Assembly: GCA_030141605.1 (NCBI GenBank) | Contig: JAQGDQ010001610.1 | Span: 1 to 32,606, forward strand | From: Tubiluchus corallicola | Lineage: Eukaryota; Priapulida; Priapulimorpha; Priapulimorphida; Tubiluchidae | Reading direction: 5' to 3' | Length of the DNA stretch: 32,606 nt | Shown here: piece after piece, positions 10,001 through 22,205 of the stretch | Layout: each line of letters starts with the position of its first letter | How positions within the stretch are numbered: the first letter of the stretch is position 1 | Notes under the pieces: model-generated | What the model was told of the DNA's origin: nothing | Databases searched by the model: none | Seen by the model: the letters and a program-made list of their open reading frames with translations, nothing else | Made by a program: the position numbers and the translations under genes

Positions 10001-13000
10001 ATGCTTTAAAGTAAAATGCATCAAAAATAGGGTTAAATGTCAACTTTTTGTTTTCCATAAAAACAAACGCAAAATATATTGGACATTTTTGTTTTTGTAG
10101 AAACTTAACAAAAATAACGGCAAACTTTAACAGCAATTGTCGCAAGATTATGTTTTTCAGTGTGCATGTACACCTCAACTTCAAAGTTGAGATTGAGATC
10201 GTGAAATTCAGGGATGAGAATTTTCCGCAGATACGTGGAATTCTGAGTTTCTGGAAGACCAGTAGTGCCATTTTTGTAATGAGAAAATTTTATGGACCCA
10301 GTACATTATTTAACAACCTGACCGCTAGTTGGCAGGCCGTCACTTTGTTTACATCACGTACATCAGTGTAACCACGTGTATATCTCTGTGTATAGAAATA
10401 TAGAATTAATTGTGCGGAGTTATTTGAGTCAATTGCAGAATGTTTTTATATACTTTTGCATAGGCGCGGCCAGTACTCAGGCGTTTTTTAGACACTTGAA
10501 CCCCCATGGGGACCTACGCGGCCTCCAAACCCCCGGCCTGTTTCAGAGTTTTTTGCAATTTGTCATTCTCTTCCCAGGAAATTGAGATTCGGGATATCTT
10601 TTTTACTGTGGAAGCACACAAATAATTCAATTTGCTTTTTTTATAAAGCAACATAAGAGTTGTTAAAGAGCTTGATAAGGGCAGACTGTAGTACATGCCA
10701 TTATAATTTTTTTAATATATATTGTCAACTGCCTGTAGCTAATTATAATATAGTCATTATTAGCTATAGTAGCTATATAGCCACTATTAACTATAGTCAC
10801 TTATGTGCTATGTAACTTTTCTAACTTAGTATCTTCAATAATACTAAAATGTTTTATTTACTTTTGAGTATTCAGATGTAGTATCATGTATGATAACTTG
10901 ATAGATATTTTATTTCTGAAAATCAAATTTCCAACACGAAAATTACAAACTCGACGCATACCCGATGGGTTTATCAGCGGGCAGAGCTCGGGTAATGATT
11001 TCCAGATCATACTAACAATTTGACTCAAACATAGCTGCACGAGGTATATACACAGATATACAAATTTAGTTGTAAACTCCATGATGCGAAAAAACTATTT
11101 ACTAAGCATTTGTGCACATGTGATAAACAAATATTTTACCTATATGATAATCACAGTGATGCGGTTATATGTCCGCTAACAAAGCTGTACTATTTAATTC
11201 ACAAATCTATGCATACAGTCATAAATGAAATTTCCAATCGACATTAATTCTCTGTCAAATAAATTTGCAATATTACTATAATACTTTTGAGTATTCAGAT
11301 GTAGTATCATGTATGATAACTAATTATTATAATATGTATGTAAACATTTACTAATTTGCATAAGTTTTAAAAAATAAATAATATTAGCAGAAAGAAATAT
11401 CAATAGTGGCATTTATAGCAGTTTTTGCTATCTCAGGCAAATTACATTAGACAGATAACCGATTTTTAAAGAGTTTGTAATTAGAATTTATAATTTTTAT
11501 TAGTTGTAAAATGGAACTTAAAAAATTATATTTTTGCCAGTATCAATGCTAATGTTATCAGAAAAATATTTTGTCAAACAAGTAAATCATTAGATTGTGT
11601 TGGCTAGAGTTTTTGCTAGCCCTTTTGATGGAATGATTTAGCAATTAATATTACATTTTTTGTGGTAATTGCTTGGTTAACCGTTGATTGACTCATAAGT
11701 TAGTTGTAAGTACATTCATATTCGGTGTGCCAGACCTTGCTTTTGCAAATATCGGAAAATTCGTTCAAAATCTGGTCCGTTTAAATGTCTGGCATACTAC
11801 GGTTACAGTCCGTTATTTCGCGAGCTGACAGCTAGTTGGCTGGCCGTCACTTTGTTTACCTCCAAGCAGCATGTAACGACACGTGTGTAGCTTATTTGTC
11901 AGCTTGGTTAAATCAGCGTGCGTAAGTGACTTCGAGTCAATTATGCAGAGTTATTTGAGTCCTTTGCCGACCGTTTTTATATACTTTAGCGGCCCGTACT
12001 AAACGTTTTGAGACAATTTGGTGATAGATTCTACATTGCCATGAGTCTAATACATGTTGCCTACTATGTTAGCTTTGTGTCAGAAAATACGGACAATCGG
12101 CAAATTCGTACTGACATCTCCCCACTTTTGTCTGTCAAACCGAGATATGAGTGCATAGATAAGTTTTGTGTGCAATAGTGAATTAATAAATAAAGCTTTT
12201 TCTCTTGCAGATTGAAAAGCTAGTTGAACGAGTGCAAACAGCAACTTTACTTGATGACCGTCGGGATGCTGTCAGAGCTCTTAAATCTTTATCAAAGGTT
12301 TGTCATTATCATAATTTATGTCATTTCTTGCTAGATTAAAATATGGCCATTTTTAATTTAATATTTACATACTTTGACATACGTTTTTACATATATATTT
12401 ACATCCGTTTTCCATGAAAATTTGCACTTGCAACCCGAAACAATACATTTCGATACCTTCTAAAAATGTTCATAAATATTTCTTAACACCTCTGTGTTAA
12501 GTTAGACAAGTTCTAGGATGTAATACAAGTCTACTTATCTTTGAAAAACTTTTGAGAAACTCGATGTGTTTTGTATATTTATAGTTTTGCATTCTCACAT
12601 GTAAAAGATCTTACGTTAAGACATGTACAGTCCGTTAAGGTAAACATATGTGGCCTCTGTGGAATGAATAATACCTTTTTTAAAAATCCTAAATCTATTT
12701 GTTTGTTACAGAAATTTAAGTTAGAGGTTGGTGCCCAAGCAATGGATACGATGCTTTCCGTAATTGAAAAAGACCGCGCTGATCCCGAGACTGTTGGCTA
12801 TGCTGTCGATACTTTATATAATGTCTTGTCACCAGAAACAGATGGTGATGGTATTGGTATGTCTGTTGTATTGTTTTATTCACCGTATTTCTTTACTTCA
12901 GCTTCATATTTTAATTAGCTGTTTGTTTACAGAAGGATGGTAATTTATTAAGTGATCATATAAAGCTTTTGTAGTTAGGGTCATTACTAGAGAGGATCCC

Positions 13001-13061
13001 TGATTAAAAATAGGATTTTTTGAATGTGATTCATATAGGACTATACTAGGTGGGAGAATGA

Positions 13062-13093
<32 letters not shown>

Positions 13094-16000
13094 CTTTATT
13101 TAAAGTCAGCTTTCGTTACAACAATTAACATTAACTCAAAGAGCTATTATCACTGACTGTAAATAACAACCTACAACTACATAACAGAGACTATTATTAC
13201 CCACTTTTACCCTAAATACCACGCGTCAGGCAGGGCAACAGCAGGTACCATTTTTAAAGTCTTTGGTACGACCCGGCCGCTAGTTCGAACTCACGACCTC
13301 CCAGACGGAAAGCAGACGCATTACCACTAGACTAAACCGTCAGGTCGAAACGTCATGTTTGACAATTTTGGGCAACAGCTGACCAAAAGCAGGTGTCAAA
13401 ATGATTCATCTTTTGCCTCACCTCCATTGTTCACAATGTTGCTATTGGTAACTTTCACACGGATGCTTGTTTCAGAAAAAGATCCTGGTGATAATGCGGA
13501 GTTGATCGAACTTGCCAATCAGTTTACCGAGATTTTCATTAAAAAGCCAGAAAATGTTCTGCTTATACTTGATCTGTTGGACGAGTACGATTTCCATCTA
13601 AGATGGCCGACAGTTAAACTGATGACTGCTCTCCTAACTAATCGGTGAGCGAACATTTGATTTTTTTGAATTGTAAGTTTTACATCAATGACTGTCATCA
13701 GAGAAAAACTCGGAAGTCAATGTCGTAGTTCTTCAATTGATCACTAGATGTCGATAATCAGCTCTGATGATGATGATGACTTGTGATACACCACTGTGCG
13801 TTTACTACAAAATTAGCCACTAGATGGTGCCAGCCATCAATGCTTAAGAAAACTTTAGATAAATGACTTTGTGAAAAATCAGCCACTAGATGGTGCCACA
13901 ACACACAGCAATTCAAGCAAACTGGATCTCATTGGCCTGTGGTGGCTTATTTTAGTATTTTATGGACCAAAACTATTCCAAAAACTGTCTCACAAACAAA
14001 ATCCTACTGGCTGATGTTTTGTGCTTATTTTGCCACTGTGTAAAAGGAAATTGAAGAAGTTTATAATTTCTCACACAATTTAAATCGTCTAACTCTAACC
14101 CTAGCCGCAATCCTAGCTCTAATAGTATCCCGAACCGTAACCCCAAACTTAACCCATATCCTAATCTGCAATCCTAGCTCTAATAGTATCCCGAACCGTA
14201 ACCCCAGTCTTAACCCATATCCTGATCTGCAATCCTAGCTCTAATACTATCCCGAACCGTAACCCCAATCTTAACCCATATCCTAATCTGCAATCCTAGC
14301 TCTAATAGTATCCTGAACCGTAACCCCAATCTTAACCCATATCCTGATCTGCAATCCTAGCTCTAATAGTATCCTGAACCGTAACCCCAGTCTTAACCCA
14401 TATCCTTATCTGCAATCCTAGCTCTAATAGTATCCTGAACCGTAACCCCAATCTTAACCCATATCCTAATCTGCAATCCTAGCTCTAATAGTATCCTGAA
14501 CCGTAACCCCAATCTTAACCCATATCCTGATCTGCAATCCTAGCTCTAATAGTATCCTGAACCGTAACCCCAGTCTTAACCCATATCCTAATCTGCAATC
14601 CTAGCTCTAATAGTATCCTGAACCGTAACCCCAATCTTAACCCATATCCTAATCTGCAATCCTAGCTCTAATAGTATCCTGAACCGTAACCCCAATCTTA
14701 ACCCATATCCTGATCTGCAATCCTAGCTCTAATAGTATCCTGAACCGTAACCCCAGTCTTAACCCATATCCTAATCTGCAATCCTAGCTCTAATAGTATC
14801 CTGAACCGTAACCCCAATCTTAACCCATATCCTAATCTGCAATCCTAGCTCTAATAGTATCCTGAACCGTAACCCCAATCTTAACCCATATCCTGATCTG
14901 CAATCCTAGCTCTAATAGTATCCTGAACCGTAACCCCAGTCTTAACCCATATCCTAATCTGCAATCCTAGCTCTAATAGTATCCTGAACCGTAACCCCAA
15001 TCTTAACCCATATCCTAATCTGCAATCCTAGCTCTAATAGTATCCTGAACCGTAACCCCAATCTTAACCCATATCCTGATCTGCAATCCTAGCTCTAATA
15101 GTATCCTGAACCGTAACCCCAGTCTTAACCCATATCCTAATCTGCAATCCTAGCTCTAATAGTATCCTGAACCGTAACCCCAATCTTAACCCATATCCTA
15201 ATCTGCAATCCTAGCTCTAATAGTATCCTGAACCGTAACCCCAATCTTAACCCATATCCTGATCTGCAATCCTAGCTCTAATAGTATCCTGAACCGTAAC
15301 CCCAATCTTAACCCATATCCTGATCTGCAATCCTAGCTCTAATACTATCCCGAACCGTAACCCCAATCTTAACCCATATCCTAATCTGCTTCGCGAACTA
15401 ATTTCTTTTTTCTTGAGGAATTGTAAACTTTAGTCAACCGCAAATAAATTTTCTAATAAGTCGTTGATAAAAAATGTAAAAGAGACACTTAAACTCTATA
15501 TAAAAGAGACACATAAACTAGAGTTTAGTGTAAAACACGCTTTCTAATTTCATGTTTCATGTTTGTAGAGCAAAAGAGACGCAAGAGATCGTTATTAGTT
15601 CTCCGATGGCGGTGTCAAAGTTGATGGATTTGTTATCAGACAGTAGAGAAGTTATACGCAATGATGTAAGTTGAGTTTCCATGACTTTGATATAAGATGC
15701 TCAAATTGGCCTTTATGTTCAATAGCATATTTTTGCCAGTATATATATACAGTGTTCAAACTACGCCAAGACCTTCTATGAATGAGTCGGTGAGACTTAA
15801 AGGTAAAGTCTACAAAGAAGTGGTCAGACCCGCTCTAATCTGTGGGTTGGAAGCAGCTTCTCTATAGAAGACCGAAGAGAAGAAAATGGATGTGGTGGAG
15901 ATGAGGATGTTGAGATGGATGGTGGGAATAACAAGAAGAGATAAAATTAGAAACAATAATATCAGAGGAACAGTAAAAGTAGTAGAAGCCTCGCAAGATT

Positions 16001-19000
16001 GCGATGGTATGGACACCTGAAAAGAAGAGTCGGTGAAGATCATGTGGGAAGGGAGGAATGAAGAGATGGTCAACAACAGGAATGCGTGGAGAAGACTTTT
16101 TCACAACGGCGACCCCGCATAGGGAAAAGCTGGGAAGAAGAAGAAGTTCAATAGCATATTGAGCAAGTGCGAAGCGACTGCAAATACATTTTGAAGATTA
16201 CAAGACTTAACAGTGACTGTTCGTCATATGATTCGATACGAACTTTGAACTGTTTTTATTATTTTGTAATTTTTAAAGGAAAAGAAATAGGAATTTTAAG
16301 TATATCTCAAAAATCTTTCCATATAAACTTATATTACTTAACATTAAGCTTAGCTGTTTTAAAATTGGGAAAGAAAATTCTTAATAATTTAAAATGTTTG
16401 CGCCAACTTATAAAATGGCTTGGCCTCATGGAAGTGTGCACCACTGACTCGCTAAAAAACACTACTGTTGTTACTAAAAATATAAACTAAAAATATATAA
16501 TTTATACTTTTGCTTAGTTAGCGACTAATGCGCTACGAATGCCCTGATTTTTTTTTAACTTTACACGATGCCATCTAAACTTCTTGCAAGTAACATACCA
16601 TTAAAATGGCTTTGCTTGACAGAGTTTAAATTTATAGGTTTTATACAGCGTTACTGCTGATGCCAGCTCTATATGCAACAAGACAGAATGTCAGCCACAC
16701 AAAATTTTAAGACGAATTTTTTAAGCTTTATTTATGAAGAGTCTGTTCTGATCGTTGTAAGTGAGGTGGTGCTATTGCTGTGACTAGTCCCGCAATGTTG
16801 CACAGCTTCCTGTTTTCAAGAATCTCTAATAATAGCTCACTGGATACCCGAGAAAAACTCTTCGAATAGAAGAGAAAAGCTGTCTCAGTGCCTTCTATTT
16901 ATGCTTGGGACACAATGTCCGTCTTTGGCACGAACTCAGAGATTGTTAGTCATCCTTCTTCAAATAGCAGACGAGATTCTAGAAATGTAATGGAAATTTT
17001 AGTCAGCTGTTTTATGCATTTTTTTGATAAGTGTCCTTTCTCCTGAAATCTCCTTCTTTTTCAGGCTTTGCTGCTGTTGCAACGGCTTACGAAAGCTCAT
17101 GCCAACATACAAAAAATTGTTGCATTTGAGAATGCCTTTGACAGATTGCTGGTTATCATCTCCGAAGAAGGCAATAGCGATGGGGGTAAGACTTCCTTAC
17201 AGTTCTATATCTTAAAAAGCTGGTTACATTTGCCAAATGAAATCTTTTAGTGTCTAAAATTGTCCTGTATTCTAGAAATTGATGTGCTGTCAGGGATTCA
17301 AAATCATGTTCACCAGTCAAGTTACTATTTACTAGGGGTGTCCCTTATTTACCAGAATGCAAATTTGAATCGAATCAAATTTCTGACCTTCGAACTCGAA
17401 TGAAACCGAATTACAGCATTTTTGAATCAAAGTTTTGGAATTTTGTTTACAGATTTTTGAATAAATGTTCCTTCCGTCCACTTGTAACATTAAATGAATC
17501 CAATTTAAATTCAATCCAATTCAATTCAATTTATTTATTAACTCCGCAAGGAATTATCAAAATACAGTATTAGGAATACATGCAATATTATGTAACAAAG
17601 GAGAAGGGCAGCGAAGAACCCGTAGGTTATCTAGTCAGCCACCCTTAAATAGCTAGGATTAAATAAAATTAATTTTGGCACCGTTTTCTCAATTTAAATT
17701 TGAATTCTGTTGACATGTGTAATTAGCAATTAACTGATGGGAAACACAATATTGTAGAACATTATAATTTAAATAACCAAAAATTTACAATTCTAAAATA
17801 CTGTGAATATGCGAATCAAACAAAATAAAAATAACTTAAGATTTTTAACATAACAGAAAATGCATAATCCAAAACTGTAGTACGCAGAATTTCCTGATAT
17901 TAAATTAGTCACGAGCATTGTACACATAGGGTAATCATGCTTGAGTGTACATAATATTCTATAAGTATCGACACGAGTTAAGCACACTCGACCAGATATA
18001 GTCAAGTGTAGCGCGTTATACTCGCGCAATTGGATCGGAATTCATTCAGTCTTCTACCAGTTTAATGCATATTTTGGCGAAATTTTAGCAAAGAATGTGA
18101 GCACGTATCTTCACTGTATTTGTCTGTCTGTTAGACTTCTGGATTTTTGTCTAATTTTGGTTGTAATATCCATTTAATTACTGTTGCATCAATCTTTCTT
18201 GCACAGGTATTGTTGTAGAGGATTGCTTGTTGCTGTTACTGAATTTGCTAAAGCACAACAGTTCAAACCAGAACTTCTTCAAAGAAGGTAGTTTCATACA
18301 ACGTATGACGCCATTTTTTGAGCTGGACAGCGATGAGAGCACGGCAGGATGGTCGGCTCAGAAAGTGACCAACGTCCATCTTATGCTGCAGGTAAAGTCT
18401 CGTTATGAATCGTTTTTATTGCCATAATTGCCTGCGTGCCATTGTTGGCATTTTAAATGGTCACATGAATGCTAGAATGAAGGGATGTTATTTATTGTGT
18501 GAACCCACCCTAAGGTTATGGCAGCTTATGTGCGCACAGGAAAACTATATCCATTTAGATTGTTTTATGATTTCTATTGAAGGTTGTTCGAACGCTAGTT
18601 TCGCCAACAAATTCAATGCAGATTTTGACGTCGTGCCAAAAGGTTATGTATCAGTGCGGGTTACTGAAACAGCTGTGCTCTATTTTAATGGCCACTGGTG
18701 TTCCTGCCGACATCTTAACAGAGGTATTATTATTATCGTATATATTAATTCTGCTGGTATGTTATATATATATATATATGTGTGTGTATTTATATATTTA
18801 TATATATAAGATTCGAGGCTACAACTTCTTTGACGGCAATATTTGTGGCGATCTATATATCAAACGAAAGGTCTCGATCTAGTATCGTGCCATTGGGGGT
18901 TTATTTTTTGAATCGGGTCCACCGGGACAAACGGGGGGGGGGCGAAAAACCTCCAAAAATGGCCCTTTTTCGGCCGTTTTTTGCAAAAGTTATACGTCTG

Positions 19001-20138
19001 AGATCTAAAGAACGAATGGGAATGGGCCATGGGTGGTGCTGACTATGGATAGATAGCCCGTTTCATAGGCGTATTTAGAATTCGCGAGAGGGCCACGGCG
19101 TCCCGCAACGGGCAGTTTTCCCGGACCTGACTCTTGATTTTTTTTGGAAATTTTGACCAAACAGCCTGTGGAAAAAACGTTCTAGTGACGACGAGTTAAT
19201 TAGATGTTCTATTTTTAGCAATTTTTGCTTGGAAAACTGCTGACGCAAAGCCATAGTTCTGACATCATCCATTATACTCTGCTTATAACTTTAATTCAGT
19301 AAAAGCTGCTGCTGCTGCTGCTGGCTTTGTGTTGTAAATGAGGACTGTGTAGGATGTTCGCGTATTATTGATTATAAGTGTATTTATACGCAAAATTTTT
19401 TGCGGGGCCTTTGCTAGTTATTATTATTATTATTATATCATATTATTTATGATGAAAACTGACACAAAAATTATGTTGGTTACTTTGCAAATTTCATATG
19501 ATTGATTTCCTTATTGTTATCTTACATTTCTGCATTTTTAATTATGCTTCTCACTGTTCTTTGAAATTCCGAATAGTTAGCACGATATTTTTACATTCTG
19601 TGATAATTACTTGTGATTGGTGATACCGTGGCTGATTGCACTGTGCACTGTAGACTTTGCAAACTTCCATAGTGCATGCAAAATTGGGAGAGTCGGCCTT
19701 ATCCGTATTTGGATTACATGGATCTTTCGCAAAGAGATACTTATAATACTTATAATACTTATCATATAATACAATTTTAGTGGTTCCATGTCTCATGCAG
19801 TTGTAATATAATATATTGGCCTCCAATCAATTATAATGCTATTTTAATATACCTCTATGTAAATTAAACATACACTGTGGTCATTTCTTCTCCTCTTTTC
19901 CTTCTTCCTATCCCTAATCTTACTATTTTTTTCCATTCCATCATGTCTACTAACCCTAACCATTCTTTCATTCACTCATTTGTGCCACCTTAACAAGCCA
20001 ATCTTTCAAGGTGTCATACAGCAACTCTTTTATTTGGTTAATTTGACTTCACCAACGTTTTTTTACCTATACTGTTTCTTTTTGTTTCAATAATATTGTA
20101 TGTTGATGTATTGTATATGCATTGCTGGAGTGAAATAA

Positions 20139-20199
<61 letters not shown>

Positions 20200-22152
20200 G
20201 ATAACCTGTGGTCGGTCTGATAGATGAAACTACTTCGAAGCATTTTTTTGTCTAAACAAAGGCCCGTTTATTAATATCTCACATCTAGTGTTAGTTATTA
20301 TATATGAAGTTTTTACGAACAATTTTGATAATTTATCTCTAGACAATTAACACCGTGTCAGAGGTTGTCCGCGGCAACCAGCAGAATCAGGAATATTTTG
20401 CATCCGTGATGGCTCCGTCAAGTCCACCTAGGTATGGATATTGATTACAAAATTTATTGAAATATGTGTGCTAACCTTCGCTCACCGGGATTTCAAGTAC
20501 ATTTCGTGACTTGCTTGTGGTGCGTTTGCATTTTTGGTGTAAAAGCAAACGTGGTGTGGTGCACATTGTATATAGCTGATATTATAGCTTCCGTATAATA
20601 TAGTATTACATACTTTTATTTTAAGTTTCTGTGCACAATAGTTTTCACTTTGCATCGGACACCTGCATCTTTTGTTTTTTGATAGATGTTGTTAAGGTCA
20701 GTTTCTGGCCTAACATGTAGGTGGCAGCACCTATGTGACCTTACCTGTAATTTTAGCTGTGAAGTTGTAAATTAGGTTGAGCCTCACTAAACACGCTCAC
20801 AGAAGCCTCTGCAAATGCTAAATAATGTTTAGATAAATTTTCAAGTATAGCGTCTTTACCTGAATTGCTGTAAACCAGTATGACGTTCCAAGGTTGTATT
20901 AAGTTGTTATAGCCACACGATGCTTTTATTGTCTTAAATTATAATAGTTAGACCATTATACATTTGTAAGCAGTGAAAGTAGTCAAATTTATTATTTTCA
21001 TTTTTTTTATATACAGAATTTAAGATTTCTGAGAACACTATATGCTATGAAGGAAATTCTTTTGTGTTCCCGCCACAGATGTAACTACGTCATTATCTGT
21101 TTTTTAGAAAACTGCTCACCCTGTTAACAAACAAAGAACAATGGAAGAGCTAAGCTGTGTTCGCGTAGTTTTTTTCTTAGAGATATTACTTATCAGTGCT
21201 GTTGCTGAATTCAATGTTAAAGCATTCCAACTAATATGCAAAAATAACATAAATGATGCATATTTTAGTAAATCAGATAGCTTCTGCCCGTTGCTAACTC
21301 CTGGACTTTTAAACGTGTGAAAACACATAGTTCTCAAAGTAGGATACAATGAGATAAGGAAAATATTCAGGGTAATTTTCCACCTTGCAGTCTATTGGAA
21401 ATTTGGTCAAAAACTTCTGATTTTCATTGTTTCTGTGTAGAAGTTTCAAAGAAAAGTTTCAGTTATGTGTAAAGTGAGTTGCCCTTGCTAAAAAAATCTG
21501 TTTTAGTCGAGTCTGAGACTGTAATGAATGAATTAACCAGCTGTGCAATTGGCAAAATTCACAGCTAAATATCAGTATTTTATTTAGAAGTGTAATTAAT
21601 TTTATTTGTTTTTTTTAGGCCAGCCATAGTTGTGCTTTTAATGTCTATGGTTAATGAAAAACAACCATTTATTCTACGCTGTGCTGTCCTCTATTGCTTC
21701 CAGTCGTTTCTGTACAAAAACGAGCTTGGACAACGACAGATCGTTAGCACGTTGCTGCCTCAAACTGCAGACGGTAAGCCGAGTTTTTTTGTCAAATTAT
21801 TATTACAGGTTTAAAGACAAATCAAGTCCCTAATCAGCATTTAAAACAAAATTAAAATCACTAATATTAACCAGATACGAAATACCATCACACCAGTACG
21901 ACCACATACACACTAATTCACAATTCATATATCCACGGCCATATTAATTAAATCATAATTTTCATTTTTTTTTGCATAGTTGTAAATATGTTTGATTTTA
22001 TTCGTCGTTACTTTCCATTACTGCACAGTAGTTTAGATTGCACTGACGCATTTGCCTTTAGCAGTGTAAGTTTTTATTAACTAACACTGATTGATCATCT
22101 CTGTAAAGTTTTTATCAGTGATTATCAATGTATTCTAATGGCAAATAAAGAT

Positions 22153-22205
<53 letters not shown>

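Larger units (their letters stand above)
7007..12210 (+). other. USO1 intron 1 (5.2 kb)
   Basis: The longest intron. From left to right: the - strand CR1-like LINE, unassigned sequence to about 9944, family A and family C repeats, a 40-bp direct repeat pair, and a third partial family C copy. The rest is AT-rich with no recognisable gene. Confidence 0.85.

Noticed and set aside
13280-13350. A functional tRNA gene on the - strand
   Set aside because: The boxes fit, but no acceptor stem is visible and the sequence continues into a SINE body with an (ATT)n tail.
14092-15390. A genuine telomere
   Set aside because: The unit is 61 bp and only loosely CTAACC-like, and it is flanked on both sides by USO1 exons, so it is intronic.
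15810-16104. - strand ORFs of 80-88 codons
   Set aside because: They are antisense shadows of the RTE LINE fragment on the + strand.
18405-19042. ORFs overlapping exon 8 in other frames
   Set aside because: The p115-homologous frame with matching splice phases accounts for this region; the others run into intron and microsatellite.
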